64,000 bases of DNA from Actinomadura sp. J1-007 (GTDB taxonomy: Bacteria; Actinomycetota; Actinomycetes; Streptosporangiales; Streptosporangiaceae), in assembly GCF_009793335.1 (NCBI RefSeq), contig NZ_WING01000001.1, positions 248,001 through 312,000 of the forward strand, in the 5' to 3' direction. Shown here in pieces: positions 48,201 through 58,793 of the stretch (positions are counted from its first letter, which is position 1; each line of letters opens with the position of its first letter). The notes beneath the pieces are model-generated. The model saw nothing but the letters and a program-made list of their open reading frames with translations, ran no database searches and had not been told where the DNA came from. A program made the translations under genes and the position numbers.

Positions 48201-49146
48201 CTACGGCTTCTGGGGGCCGGTGCGGCGCACCGAGTACTACCCCGCCGACCCGGACCTGCGCTGGCAGCGCGCCGTCCTGCCCGAGGGCTCCGCGCCCTGG
48301 TCGCGCTGGGACCGCTTCACCGAGCCGGGCCGGCGGCGCGAGACGCGGGGACGCGCGCCGTTCCGCCTCGGGCAGCTCGCCCGCACCGCCGAGCCCGACA
48401 CCGTCGCGCAGGGCGGGCCCGGCCCGACGCCGCTGTTCCTGGCCCGGCGCGGCGACACCCTCTACCCGGCCCCGCACCTGGTGTCCGGCGACGGGCACGA
48501 CGAGTACAACGGGCCCGTCGTCGGCGACATCGGCCAGTGGCCGGACGGCCGGGTCGTCACCAGCTCCCTGACCCGCGACGGGACCGCCGTGCCGTCCCGC
48601 GCGCAGGGCCCGATGACGGTCTACGACGTCCCGCAGGGGCGGGGCCGCTACGCGTTCCGCCTGGTGTACGACTCGGACCTGCCCGGTTTCGAGGGCTACA
48701 AGGTCGACACCACGTGGGGCTTCGACTCCGAGCGCCCGACCGGCCAGAACGTCCCGGCGGGCTACATCTGCGGCGTCTGGGGAACGGCCGGCAGCGGCGA
48801 CTGCGAGGCCGCCCCCGCCGTCCTGCTCGACTACGACATCCCGCTCGACCTGAACGGCCGCGCGACCGCCCCCGCCCGCCTGCCCGTCACGATCGGCGCC
48901 CACCACCAGCCGGGCGCGCCCGCTCCAGCGCTCACGTCGGCGCGGATCTCGTTCTCGTACAACGGGACGCTCTGGCAGACGGTCACGGCCACCGCGAACC
49001 CCGACGGCACCTACACCGCCGCGCTGAACCTCGCCGCGCCCGACGCGTCGCACTCGACCGTCCACCTGCGCGTCCAGGCCGCGGACGCCGACGGCAACAC
49101 CGTCGACCAGACGATCACGAAGGCCTTCACCACCCGGGCCCCGTGA
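45283..49146 (+). CDS. Secreted S8 subtilisin-like serine peptidase with PA domain
   Basis: 1287 residues from GTG 45283, giving a compact signal peptide (M-T-L-S-R-T-K then Ala/Leu-rich); GTG 45256 is an alternative. A prodomain of roughly 180 residues precedes the S8 core: Asp in V-L-D-T-G-I-Q, His in G-H-G-T-H-V-A, oxyanion Asn in A-A-G-N-E-G, Ser in G-T-S-M-A-T-P-H-V-A-G. C-terminal to it are beta-sandwich segments and a protease-associated domain near residues 810-920. It is an extracellular protease of the large actinomycete type and is followed by a strong terminator. Confidence 0.92.
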   Translation: MTLSRTKALTAAALLAAGALGAVAAPPAGGAAAAPTAGGRGVALITGDVVRYGAARGGAVVERSRPGIGYRVTRTGSDVYVVPSDAQRLVASGAVDRELFNVSRLVSEGYGDTATPLPVIVDYRAKGRDATAGALKARATGLPGGRPARVLDGLDAVAFRVDRGERGAAWSGLVAHGTLRAGARRLILDARVRATLDQSVPQIGAPTAWQAGYDGTGVRIAVLDTGIQAHPDIDGTLADPIDENTRSFVAGEDDILDHNGHGTHVAATALGQGLGGTPARKGVAPGAKLIAGKVLGANGTGLTSDAIAGMRWAAQDRHADVVSMSLGTPEGTAAARLMEQTVDELSASTGSLFVVAAGNEGEDGPRTLDSPGTAASALTVGAVDKSDKLAWFSSRGPRRRDDGVKPDVSAPGVGIVAARAEGTSAGTPVDANYTSMNGTSMATPHVAGAAAIMRQRRPGWTAAQIKAALVGSSKDIGRNAYETGAGRIQVDKAIEQTVLASPAALDFGRSAADGPEALTKTLTYANTGAAPVTLDLSASFTGPDGAPLPSGDVRLSTGSLTVPAGGSAQASLTVTAGPRGLYAGRVTATGGGRTVRTAAGLRKSGPDRTVTFNAVDGAGQRLGQDETLTVFSLDDPLVDWATYTLNGGGALTLPEGAYAFSLMGPATNEPARDGMVPKRLLAVQPEVRVAGDTTVTFDVRAMDPVTVSAPEPGQEAVVTDAWHRVAGDGRRYEITESNADPAEVYVLPTPQVTNGSFALGLQTQLVRPQAIFETGQVRAEARYQDIDREGPEHGLPKLEMFPAGKSQVTMVAAGDGSAAELAKAPVRGSVAVVQRPTGDAAAAADLGRRLADAGAKGAVVFDSRDGYETARDGLAGGVSLPVTGVTRADGLRLLQAIGSAPAQVTLDSAPRSPYVYNAAKFWKGQVPSDPSISLRADNVVAIDTSYPSSGTGLFRQANMVAPADAYFDPYTVGYGFWGPVRRTEYYPADPDLRWQRAVLPEGSAPWSRWDRFTEPGRRRETRGRAPFRLGQLARTAEPDTVAQGGPGPTPLFLARRGDTLYPAPHLVSGDGHDEYNGPVVGDIGQWPDGRVVTSSLTRDGTAVPSRAQGPMTVYDVPQGRGRYAFRLVYDSDLPGFEGYKVDTTWGFDSERPTGQNVPAGYICGVWGTAGSGDCEAAPAVLLDYDIPLDLNGRATAPARLPVTIGAHHQPGAPAPALTSARISFSYNGTLWQTVTATANPDGTYTAALNLAAPDASHSTVHLRVQAADADGNTVDQTITKAFTTRAP

Positions 49147-49153
49147 CCGGGAA

Positions 49154-49179
49154 CGCCCGCCCCGGCAAGGGGGCGGGCG
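49154..49179. terminator. Terminator between peptidase and PH-domain genes
   Basis: A 10-bp perfect stem (CGCCCGCCCC with GGGGCGGGCG) around GGCAAG sits 8 nt after the peptidase stop and 7 nt from the convergent PH gene stop, so it can serve both strands. There is no T-run. Confidence 0.7.
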
Positions 49180-49185
49180 CTCCGG

Positions 49186-49632
49186 TCAGGCGCGTTCCGC
49201 GGCCTCGCCGTGCTCGCGGACGAGGACCTGGAGCTCGCCGAGCTGCCGGGCCGACAGCTCGCGCTCGGCTCCGTTGATGCCCATGGCGCCGAGGGACGTG
49301 CCGTCGGCGAGGTCGAGGGTGGGCCACGGCTCGCCCACGGTCATCGACACGTCCACGACCTCGGGCCAGGCGAACCGGCGGGTGCGGAACGCGTTGACGA
49401 CCGTGATCCCCTCCCGGTCGGCGGCCACGCGGCAGCGCGCCAGCATGTGCAGCACCCACGCGACGGCCAGCCCGAACGCGACCATCAGCACCCGGTCGAA
49501 CAGCTTGAACTGGGGCGCCACCACGACGGCGAGCACGGCCATGCCGACCACGATCACGCCCGCCGTCGCGTAGGCGACGGTCCGCGTGGTGCGCGGGCGC
49601 CACACCACCGGAAGCGCCGGGGGCTCAGTCAA
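49186..49632 (-). CDS. PH domain-containing membrane protein
   Basis: 148 residues. Two hydrophobic helices (V-A-Y-A-T-A-G-V-I-V-V-G and the F-D-R-V-L-M-V-A-F-G-L-A-V-A-W helix) precede a bacterial PH-like domain (C-R-V-A-A-D-R-E-G-I-T-V-V-N, then W-P-E-V-V-D-V). This family commonly follows hisG in actinobacteria. A TTG start at 49632 overlaps hisG by 8 nt; an in-frame GTG at V9 or V10 is an alternative. Role unknown. Confidence 0.8.
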   Translation of the reverse strand: MTEPPALPVVWRPRTTRTVAYATAGVIVVGMAVLAVVVAPQFKLFDRVLMVAFGLAVAWVLHMLARCRVAADREGITVVNAFRTRRFAWPEVVDVSMTVGEPWPTLDLADGTSLGAMGINGAERELSARQLGELQVLVREHGEAAERA

Positions 49633-50500
49633 CGATCTTGGAGATGGGGATCTCGAGGATGTCGTGCGCCCCGGCCGCCTTCAGCGCGGGGATCAGCGTG
49701 TTGACGCCCCGCTTGGCGACCACGGACTCCACCGCGTTGTGCTCGCCGCCCGCCAGCGACGTCACCGTGGGCGACGACATCGACGGCATGATGTCGAGCA
49801 CGGCCCGCAGGTCGGCCTGCGCGACGTTCAGCTTGAGCAGCACGTTGCCCCGCGCGCGGATCGCGCCCTGGAGCAGCAGCGCGATGTCCTCCATCGCGGC
49901 GCGCTTGTCGGCGTTCTCGTACGCCTCGCGGTTGGCGACCAGCTCGGTGTAGCTGGTGAGCAGCGTGTCGAGGATGCGCAGGCCGTTCTTGCGCAGCGAC
50001 GAGCCGGTCTCGGTCAGGTCGACGATCGCGTCGACGATGTCGGGGACCTTCGCCTCCGTCGCCCCGTACGACGGGACGACCTTGGCCTTGACGCCGTGCC
50101 GCTCCAGGAACCGCTCGGTCATCGCGGGGAACTCGGTCGAGATCCGCACGCCCTCGGGCAGGTCGGACACCTTCTCCCAGGGCGCGTCGTTCGGCACGGC
50201 CATGATGACCCGCACCGGGTTGGACGTCGCCTTGGAGTACTGGAGCTCGCCGAGGCTGACCACGTCGGCGTCGGTCTCGGTGATCCAGTCGCGGCCGGTG
50301 ATCCCGAGGTCGAAGAGCCCCTGCTCCAGATACGTGGGGATCTCCTGGGGCCGCAGCACGCGGACCCGGTCGATGCGCGGGTCGTCGATGGACGCCCGGT
50401 AGTCGCGGTCGGACGCGCGCCGGACGGTCAGGTCGGCGGCGTCGAAGAGCTGCGTGGTCGCCTTCTCCAGCGAACCCTTGGGCAGGACGAGAGACAGCAC
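49625..50500 (-). CDS. hisG: ATP phosphoribosyltransferase (long form)
   Basis: 291 residues. It catalyses the first histidine-pathway step, joining ATP and PRPP. Core blocks: L-P-K-G-S-L-E, R-V-L-R-P-Q-E-I-P-T-Y-L, D-L-G-I-T-G-R-D-W, D-A-I-V-D-L-T-E-T-G-S-S-L; the C-terminal ACT-like regulatory domain (feedback by histidine) follows, so no HisZ is needed. GTG start 50500 with AAAGG upstream; the longer frame to 50572 is not homologous. The usual upstream partner hisE is absent here. Confidence 0.95.
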   Translation of the reverse strand: MLSLVLPKGSLEKATTQLFDAADLTVRRASDRDYRASIDDPRIDRVRVLRPQEIPTYLEQGLFDLGITGRDWITETDADVVSLGELQYSKATSNPVRVIMAVPNDAPWEKVSDLPEGVRISTEFPAMTERFLERHGVKAKVVPSYGATEAKVPDIVDAIVDLTETGSSLRKNGLRILDTLLTSYTELVANREAYENADKRAAMEDIALLLQGAIRARGNVLLKLNVAQADLRAVLDIMPSMSSPTVTSLAGGEHNAVESVVAKRGVNTLIPALKAAGAHDILEIPISKIVD

Positions 50501-50815
50501 GGAGGAACCTTTCGATGGGATGTGCGTACGGGACGTCCGGGGCGGCTCAGAAGCCCAGATGCTCCGGAGCATGCCCGGCGTGACCGTGATGCCGCGGACC
50601 TCGCAGGGTCAGTGCCGCGTCGAGTCCGGCCACAGTCGCCTCCCATCCCTCATCGATGATCTCCGCCGTCCGGTGACGGCCACCCGAGAATCCTACGCGC
50701 TCCCCCGCCCCGCTCCGCCCCCGCCCCCGGAGCCCGTCCTCCCCGTCCAGTTGACCACTTCCGGCAATTCCCGCAAACGCCCCAACACACCGAACGGCCC
50801 TCTCATCTGATCATC
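50501..50815. other. Gap upstream of hisG lacking hisE
   Basis: 315 nt between hisG (minus) and the metallopeptidase remnant (plus). No intact gene. It holds the ribH-like tail fragment listed separately and, at 50740-50815, a lower-GC stretch with TTGACC at 50751 that could be part of a plus-strand promoter. No hisE-like reading frame was found on either strand. Confidence 0.6.
50547..50690 (-). pseudogene. RibH-like C-terminal tail fragment
   Basis: An open stretch without a start codon reads I-I-D-E-G-W-E-A-T-V-A-G-L-D-A-A-L-T-L and stops at 50547. The segment G-W-E-A-T-V-A-x-L-D-x-A-L-T-L matches the last helix of the intact ribH 1.8 kb away at 13 of 15 positions, while most third codon bases differ. 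It may be an old or foreign ribH end left by a rearrangement. A chance or unrelated helix cannot be excluded. Confidence 0.4.
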
Positions 50816-51534
50816 ATGTGGCCGGTACTCGACGTCCACGAGGACGCAAGCCTCCCCGGGGCCGCCGCCGACGCCCTGTTCACGGGCCTCGCCTCACACC
50901 ACCGCGATGCCCGCTCCGGCTTCCTCGACGCGTTCGACCGCGTCAGCCGCCTCGCCGCCGAGGCCCCGAGCGCACCGCCACGGGTCCCCCCGCCGAGCGA
51001 AGGCGCACGCCCTGGAACGCCCGCCGAAGCACGCCCACCGGAACCCGCGGAGCACGGCGAGACCGGCCACGGCGACGGCCCGGAAACCCCGCGGTTCACC
51101 CCCGGGCGCTCGCCTCCCTCCGGGACATCGAGGCACGAGCCCAGGAGATCGCGAGCCGTTTCGGCGTCCGGGTGAACACAGCCCATCGGATCCTCTCGAC
51201 GTCATGGGGTACTCGATCAACGACGGGAAAGGGCGCCTACCGCAAGGGCTCTACCTCAGCCGGCACCGCTTCGCCGACAAGGCGGCGACCGACGCGCTCG
51301 CCACGGAGCGGTCTGAGGCGGGCTGGACGGTCCCCAAAGGGATGACCGCCCGAGGAACGTTCTTCCATGAATTCGGCCACCGGATCGGCCAGCGCATCCT
51401 GGCGGATCCACGCCTGTGCGCGGAACTGGCGGCAGAACATCGCGGAGGGGTTCGCCGAGTGGCGGATGAACGCCGCCTCCCCGGCCGATCGCCATGGCCA
51501 TCGGCCGGTTCATCGACGAACACTTCAAGGGACG

Positions 51535-51538
<4 letters not shown>
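50816..51538 (+). pseudogene. Zincin-like metallopeptidase (toxin-like) gene, multiply frameshifted
   Basis: Recognisable parts lie in different frames: start M-W-P-V-L-D-V-H-E-D (50816); L-R-D-I-E-A-R-A-Q-E-I-A-S-R-F near 51120; then G-R-L-P-Q-G-L-Y-L-S, A-G-W-T-V-P-K-G and H-E-F-G-H (51366-51380), an HExxH zinc site; then N-I-A-E-G-F-A-E-W-R-M-N; and a last piece I-A-M-A-I-G-R-F-I-D-E-H-F ending at TGA 51538. This order (x-G-I-x-L, G-W-x-P-x-G, HExGH, EAFAE-type helix) is that of zincin domains in phage MuF-like and polymorphic toxins. Not all the frame changes can be explained by single lost bases, so real decay is possible. The restored stop overlaps the next start as ATGA. Confidence 0.6.
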
Positions 51539-54785
<3,247 letters not shown>

Positions 54786-54786
<1 letters not shown>

Positions 54787-55394
54787 CAGCTCGCCGCCGC
54801 GCCCGTGCGGTCGGCGATCAGGCGCTCGACGTACTTGGCGACGACGTCGACCTCCAGGTTGACCGGGTCGCCGGGCTTCTTGCGGCCGAGGGTGGTGAGG
54901 GCGAGGGTGGTCGGGATGAGCGCGACGGTGAACCGGTCGGCGCCGGCCTCCACGACCGTGAGGCTGATGCCGTCCACGGTGATGGAGCCCTTGTCGACCA
55001 CGTAGCGGCTCAGGTGCGCGGGCAGGGACACCGTGACGACGTCCCACCGCTCGCCGGGGTCGCGGGCGAGGATCTCGCCGACGCCGTCGACGTGGCCCTG
55101 CACGAGGTGGCCGCCGAGGCGGTCCTGGAGCCGTACGGGGCGTTCGAGGTTGACCTTGGAGCCCGCCGCGAGGGAGCCGAGGCTCGACCTGTCGAGGGTC
55201 TCCTTGACGGCGTCGGCGGTGAACGACCCGTCCTCGACGTCCACGACCGTGAGGCAGACGCCGTTGACGGCGATCGACGCGCCGTGCGCGGCGTCCCCGC
55301 TGACGACCGGGCCGCGGATCCTGACCTTGACCGAGTCGCCGTCGGGCTCGATCGCCTCGATCTCGCCGAGCTCCTCGACGATGCCGGTGAACAT
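54786..55394 (-). CDS. ribE: Riboflavin synthase alpha chain
   Basis: 202 residues, two lumazine-binding repeats: [10 protein letters not shown] start and V-N-G-V-C-L-T-V in repeat 1, [10 protein letters not shown] and V-D-G-I-S-L-T-V in repeat 2. It dismutates two lumazines to riboflavin. ATG 55394 is preceded by an excellent GAAGGAGG site. First gene of the riboswitch-controlled operon ribE-ribM-ribBA-ribH. The gene is also called ribC in some genera. Confidence 0.95.
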
Positions 55395-55451
55395 CTCCCG
55401 GGCCTCCTTCGCTCGATGCGAACGGCTCCGGGGGACGTGCGGTCGTACAGA

Positions 55452-55474
55452 GCGCCCCCGACGCGCGGGGGCGC
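55452..55474 (-). promoter_or_regulatory. Expression-platform hairpin of the FMN riboswitch
   Basis: A perfect 9-bp stem (GCGCCCCCG with CGGGGGCGC, 5-nt loop) lies between the riboswitch core and the ribE start. No U-run follows on the minus strand. It probably acts as a Rho-type/other terminator stem or in translation control when FMN is bound. Confidence 0.55.
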
Positions 55475-55480
55475 ACAGCG

Positions 55481-55600
55481 CGCTGCCTCCCATCCGGACT
55501 TTCACCGTCGGTCCCGGAGTTCCACCGGGTCAACCGGCCGATGGCTTCGGCCGGGTCGCGGACTGTCACCGCCGGTTCGGAATTTCACCGACCCCGGAGC
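55481..55600 (-). ncRNA. FMN riboswitch (RFN element)
   Basis: Reading the minus strand, the conserved RFN parts appear in order: GGGGTCGGTGAAATTCC, GAACCGGCGGT, ACAGTCCGCGACCC, then a variable GGCCGAAGCCATCGGCC stem, GGTGGAACTCC, and GACGGTGAAAGTCCGGATGGG with the AGGCAG end. This is the aptamer that binds FMN and shuts off riboflavin genes. It lies about 85 nt before ribE. Confidence 0.96.
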
Positions 55601-55804
55601 ACGCGTTCACTGCTTGCCAACCAGTGTGCCATGCCGCGCATTCCCGGTCCCATGTGAGGATGCCCACGGCCGGATTTGGCCAACCAAGCGCTCGCTCGGG
55701 TTACCATGCCGCGCCCTGTCGTTCAATGTTCAACGATCTTGCGGGGCGGGTACGTCCGGATTCGTCCCCCCGCGCCGCGGGACGGCAGCTTCTCGGAGGC
55801 AGTC
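55601..55804. other. Divergent leader between riboswitch and DoxX gene
   Basis: The rest of a 410-nt gene-free stretch. It must hold the rib operon promoter (minus strand) and the DoxX promoter (plus strand). TTGGCC at about 55675 and an AT-richer CAATGTTCAACGATCTTG at 55723-55740 are the only notable patches; no confident boxes. Confidence 0.5.
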
Positions 55805-56215
55805 ATGGACGTCGTCGCCCTCATCGCCCGCATCGTGTTCACCGCCATCTTCCTCGGCGCCGCGGTCGGCCACCTCACCGCCACCGAGGCCATGGCCGGC
55901 TACGCCGCCGGCAAGAAGCTGCCGCAGCCCGCCCTGGCCGTGCGGGCCTCCGGCGTCTACTGCGCGGTCGCCTCGGTCCTGCTGATCCTCGGCGTCTGGC
56001 CCGATCTGGCCGCGCTCGCGCTGGTGCCGTTCCTCCTCGTCACCGCGTTCGTCTTCCACGACTTCTGGCGGCAGGGCGGTCCGGAGGCGCGCCAGCAGGA
56101 GCAGCTCCAGTTCCTCAAGGACCTGTCCCTGGCCGGCGGCGCCCTGGCGCTGTTCGTCCTGTACGGCTCGGACGGCCACCCCGGCCTCAACCTGGTGGGC
56201 CCCCTGTTCGCCTGA
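55805..56215 (+). CDS. DoxX-like membrane protein
   Basis: 136 residues from ATG 55805 with GGAGG 6 nt upstream; the longer open frame to 55676 has no similarity. Four hydrophobic helices, with A-R-I-V-F-T-A-I-F-L-G-A-A-V-G-H-L at the start and F-H-D-F-W between helices 3 and 4, typical of the DoxX/DoxD group. Members take part in thiol-redox or quinone-linked processes in some organisms; role here unknown. Confidence 0.82.
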   Translation: MDVVALIARIVFTAIFLGAAVGHLTATEAMAGYAAGKKLPQPALAVRASGVYCAVASVLLILGVWPDLAALALVPFLLVTAFVFHDFWRQGGPEARQQEQLQFLKDLSLAGGALALFVLYGSDGHPGLNLVGPLFA

Positions 56216-56295
56216 CCGGCCGCCCCCGCCCCGCGCCGCCGGAGCCCGTGGTGACCGCCATCCCCCGGCCCCGGCGGCGCGGCTAGTGTCGACGG

Positions 56296-56883
56296 GTGGC
56301 CTACCACCACGGCACTCTGCGCGCCGCCCTCATCCAAGCCGCCCTCGACCTGCTCGACGAGAACGGCCCCGACCGGCTGAGCGTCCGCGAGGCGGCGCGC
56401 CGGGCGGGCGTCTCCCCCGGCGCGCCGTTCCGCCACTTCGCCGACCGCGGGGCCCTGATGAACGCGGTGGCGGCGGTCGTGCTCGACGACTTCCGGCAGC
56501 ACCAGCGCCGCACCCTCGCCGAGATCGCCGACCGGCCCGCCATGTGGGCGTTCGGCCTCGGCTTCGTCCGGTACGCCACGCGGCACCCGCACCGCTTCGA
56601 GCTGATCCGCGGAACGATCTACAGCGGCGCCCCGCCCGAGGAGCTGAGGCCGCACGTGGACGCGGTCGAGGAGCTGGCCGCCGCCGCGATCGCCACCGGG
56701 CAGGACGCCGGCGAGCTGCGCCCGGGTGACCCGGCCATCGTCCACCTGGCCGGCCACGCCCTGGTCTACGGGCTGTCGCAGATGATCGTGGACGGGTTCG
56801 TCCCGGCCGAGCGGGCCGAGGCGCTCGCGGCCCGGGTGCTGGACACGTTCGGGATGGGGGTCGCGGAGTTCAAGGGGGATTGA
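56296..56883 (+). CDS. TetR-family transcriptional regulator
   Basis: 195 residues, GTG start. Helix-turn-helix: L-S-V-R-E-A-A-R-R-A-G-V-S-P-G-A-P-F-R-H-F, followed by a TetR C-terminal domain (WHG-type F-G-L-G-F-V-R-Y-A). It lies 51 nt before an SRPBCC gene, with a perfect palindrome in between, so it probably represses that gene. Confidence 0.9.
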   Translation: MAYHHGTLRAALIQAALDLLDENGPDRLSVREAARRAGVSPGAPFRHFADRGALMNAVAAVVLDDFRQHQRRTLAEIADRPAMWAFGLGFVRYATRHPHRFELIRGTIYSGAPPEELRPHVDAVEELAAAAIATGQDAGELRPGDPAIVHLAGHALVYGLSQMIVDGFVPAERAEALAARVLDTFGMGVAEFKGD

Positions 56884-56895
56884 CCGCGCCACCGT

Positions 56896-56926
56896 CCGCT
56901 GATGTAATCGCTGATTACATCAGCGG
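56896..56926. promoter_or_regulatory. Perfect 14-bp-arm palindrome (TetR-type operator)
   Basis: Arms CCGCTGATGTAATC and its exact complement flank GCT. The core TGATGTAATC-N3-GATTACATCA is AT-rich in GC-rich DNA. It lies in the 51-nt gap between the TetR and SRPBCC genes; the GGGAGG ribosome site of the latter touches its right arm, so a bound repressor would block initiation. Confidence 0.88.
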
Positions 56927-56934
56927 GAGGCGCC

Positions 56935-57411
56935 ATGCGGTTCAGAGACCCCATCTCCGGAACGATCACGATCGACGTCGATCCAGACCGCGCGTACGGC
57001 GTGCTCTGCGATCCTCCGCGCATGGCCGAGTTCGCGGAGGAGACCGTTGCGGCCGACTGGCTCGGCGGGGCCACCCGGGCCGCCGTCGGCGCCCGCTTCC
57101 GCGGCGCCAACCGCCACGGCCGCCGCCTCTGGTACACCAGGTGCCGCGTCACCGACGCCGACCCGGACCGCCGCCGCTTCGCCTACGAGGTCGCGACCCC
57201 GTTCAAGGTGCCGATCTGCCGCTGGCAGTACGAGGTGGAGGACGCCCCGGACGGCGGCTGCGTCGTCACCGAGACGTGCTGGATCCGCGCGCCGGTGTGG
57301 TTCATCCCGTTCGCCATCCTGATCACCGGCGTCCTCGACCGCCCCGGCGCCAACAAGGCCCACATCGCCACGACCCTCGCCCGCCTGAAGGCCCACCTGG
57401 AGGCCGCCTGA
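56935..57411 (+). CDS. SRPBCC-family protein
   Basis: 158 residues of the START/Bet v1-like (polyketide cyclase/dehydrase) fold: I-T-I-D-V-D-P-D-R-A-Y at the start, D-P-P-R-M-A-E-F, and W-Q-Y-E-V-E-D in a late strand, with a hydrophobic helix W-F-I-P-F-A-I-L-I-T near residue 125. Such proteins bind hydrophobic ligands. GGGAGG precedes the ATG. Probably controlled by the upstream TetR through the palindrome. Confidence 0.88.
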   Translation: MRFRDPISGTITIDVDPDRAYGVLCDPPRMAEFAEETVAADWLGGATRAAVGARFRGANRHGRRLWYTRCRVTDADPDRRRFAYEVATPFKVPICRWQYEVEDAPDGGCVVTETCWIRAPVWFIPFAILITGVLDRPGANKAHIATTLARLKAHLEAA

Positions 57412-57418
57412 CCCGCCG

Positions 57419-57443
57419 CGCCCCGCGCGCACGCGCGGCGGGG
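57419..57443. terminator. GC hairpin between convergent SRPBCC and HAD genes
   Basis: GCCCCG at the start pairs with CGGGGC around a C/G-rich centre (CGCG-CA-CGCG). It lies in the 67-nt gap between convergent stops. No T-run; a weak terminator call. Confidence 0.4.
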
Positions 57444-57478
57444 CCGGGGCGGCGCGGGGGCGCGCCCTGGGCGGCGGG

Positions 57479-58122
57479 TCAGGTGGAGGAGCGGACGCGC
57501 AGTGCGCCGCGCTCGGCGCGGACGGCGGTGAGGTCGGGGACGACGAGGTCGGCGGCGGTGAGGGCGGACGCGGCGTGGCTCGTCGCCACGGCCAGCACCG
57601 TCGCCCCCGCCGCGTGCCCGGCCGCGATCCCGGCGGGCGCGTCCTCCACCACGACGCACGCGGCGGGGTCCACGCCGAGGCGGGACGCGGCGAGCAGGTA
57701 GCCGGACGGGTCGGGCTTGCCCTCGGTGACGTCCTCGGCGGTGACGACGACCTCGGGCAGCGGGATGCCCGCCGCGGCGGTGCGCGCCTGGAACTGGCCG
57801 CGGTCCATGGACGTCACGATCGCCCACGCGAGGCCGTCCATGGACAGCAGCAGGTCCTGGACGCCCGGCAGCGCGATGATCCCGCCGGTGTCGGCGGCCT
57901 CCAGCGCGTCGAGCTCCTCGGTGGCCTCGGCGACCCGTTCGGGGGCAGGAAGTCGGCGACGCGGTCGCTGGTGCGGCGGCCGTGCGCCCCGGCGAGGTAC
58001 TCCTCGGGGTCGATGCCGTACCGCGGCGCCCACGCGCGGGCGGCCCGCTCCACGACCGGCGTCGAGTCGACGAGGGTGCCGTCGGTGTCGAACAGCACGG
58101 CGGCGCAGGGCAGCGCCGTCAC
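57479..58122 (-). pseudogene. HAD-family sugar-phosphatase-like hydrolase, one-base frameshift
   Basis: Motif I L-F-D-T-D-G-T-L-V-D-S (nucleophile Asp; Thr replaces the usual second-position Met/Leu), then R-R-T-S-D-R-V-A-D in one frame; motif II V-T-S, motif III G-K-P-D-P and motif IV V-V-E-D-A-P-A-G in the next. One extra C/G at the run 57941-57945 joins them as L-P-P-E-R-V-A-E-A. GTG 58122 overlaps the rpe stop (GTGA). Restored size of about 214 residues suits glycerol/sugar-phosphate phosphatases. A sequencing error is likely. Confidence 0.82.
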
Positions 58123-58781
58123 CCCGCGGCCCGTTCGGCCTGGCCGCGGAGGCGGCGGACGGCCTCGGCCGGGTCGTCCGCGCCGTACACGGCGCTGCCC
58201 GCGACGAACACGTCGGCGCCCGCCTCGGCGCACCGCTCGATGGTCTCCGCGCTGACCCCGCCGTCCACCTGGAGCCAGACGGGGCGCTCGCCGATCAGCG
58301 CGCGGGCGCGGCGGACCTTCGGCAGCACGACGTCCAGGAAGCTCTGGCCCCCGAAGCCCGGCTCCACCGTCATCAGCAGCAGCATGTCGATCTCGCCGAG
58401 GAGGTCCTCGTACGGGTCGACGGGCGTGGCCGGGTTGATCCCGAGCCCGGCGCGGGCCCCGGCGGCGCGGATCGTGCGCAGCGTCCGGATCGGCGCCTTG
58501 CTGGCCTCGGCGTGGATCGTGACGCTGCCCGCGCCGGCCTCCGCGTACTGCGGCGCCCAGCGGTCGGGGTCCTCGATCATCAGATGGCAGTCCAGAGGCA
58601 GCGCGCTGTGCTTCAGCAGCGCCTGGACGACGGGCAGCCCGAGCGTCAGGTTGGGCACGAAGTGGTTGTCCATGACGTCGACGTGCACCCAGTCGGCGGC
58701 GTCGGCGATCAGCGCGACGTCGTCCGCGAGCCGGGCGAAGTCGGCGGACAGGATGCTGGGTGAGATCTGCGGAGAAGCCAT
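58119..58781 (-). CDS. rpe: Ribulose-phosphate 3-epimerase
   Basis: 220 residues, TIM barrel. [41 protein letters not shown] and V-D-G-G-V carry the metal-binding His/Asp residues. It interconverts ribulose- and xylulose-5-phosphate in the pentose phosphate pathway. Followed by the HAD gene (4-nt overlap). Confidence 0.96.
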   Translation of the reverse strand: MASPQISPSILSADFARLADDVALIADAADWVHVDVMDNHFVPNLTLGLPVVQALLKHSALPLDCHLMIEDPDRWAPQYAEAGAGSVTIHAEASKAPIRTLRTIRAAGARAGLGINPATPVDPYEDLLGEIDMLLLMTVEPGFGGQSFLDVVLPKVRRARALIGERPVWLQVDGGVSAETIERCAEAGADVFVAGSAVYGADDPAEAVRRLRGQAERAAG

Positions 58782-58793
58782 GATGTGCCGAGT

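Noticed and set aside
50428..50572. Longer hisG start at 50572
   Set aside because: The extra N-terminal residues are not family-like and the GTG at 50500 has a ribosome site and the L-P-K-G-S start.
50428..50646. Minus-strand frame as a hisE remnant
   Set aside because: Translation is Arg/Ser/Pro-rich with none of the HisE residues; it is a shadow frame across the hisG start.
55452..55474. Classical intrinsic terminator for the riboswitch
   Set aside because: The stem is strong but lacks a U-run on the minus strand, so it is listed only as an expression-platform hairpin.
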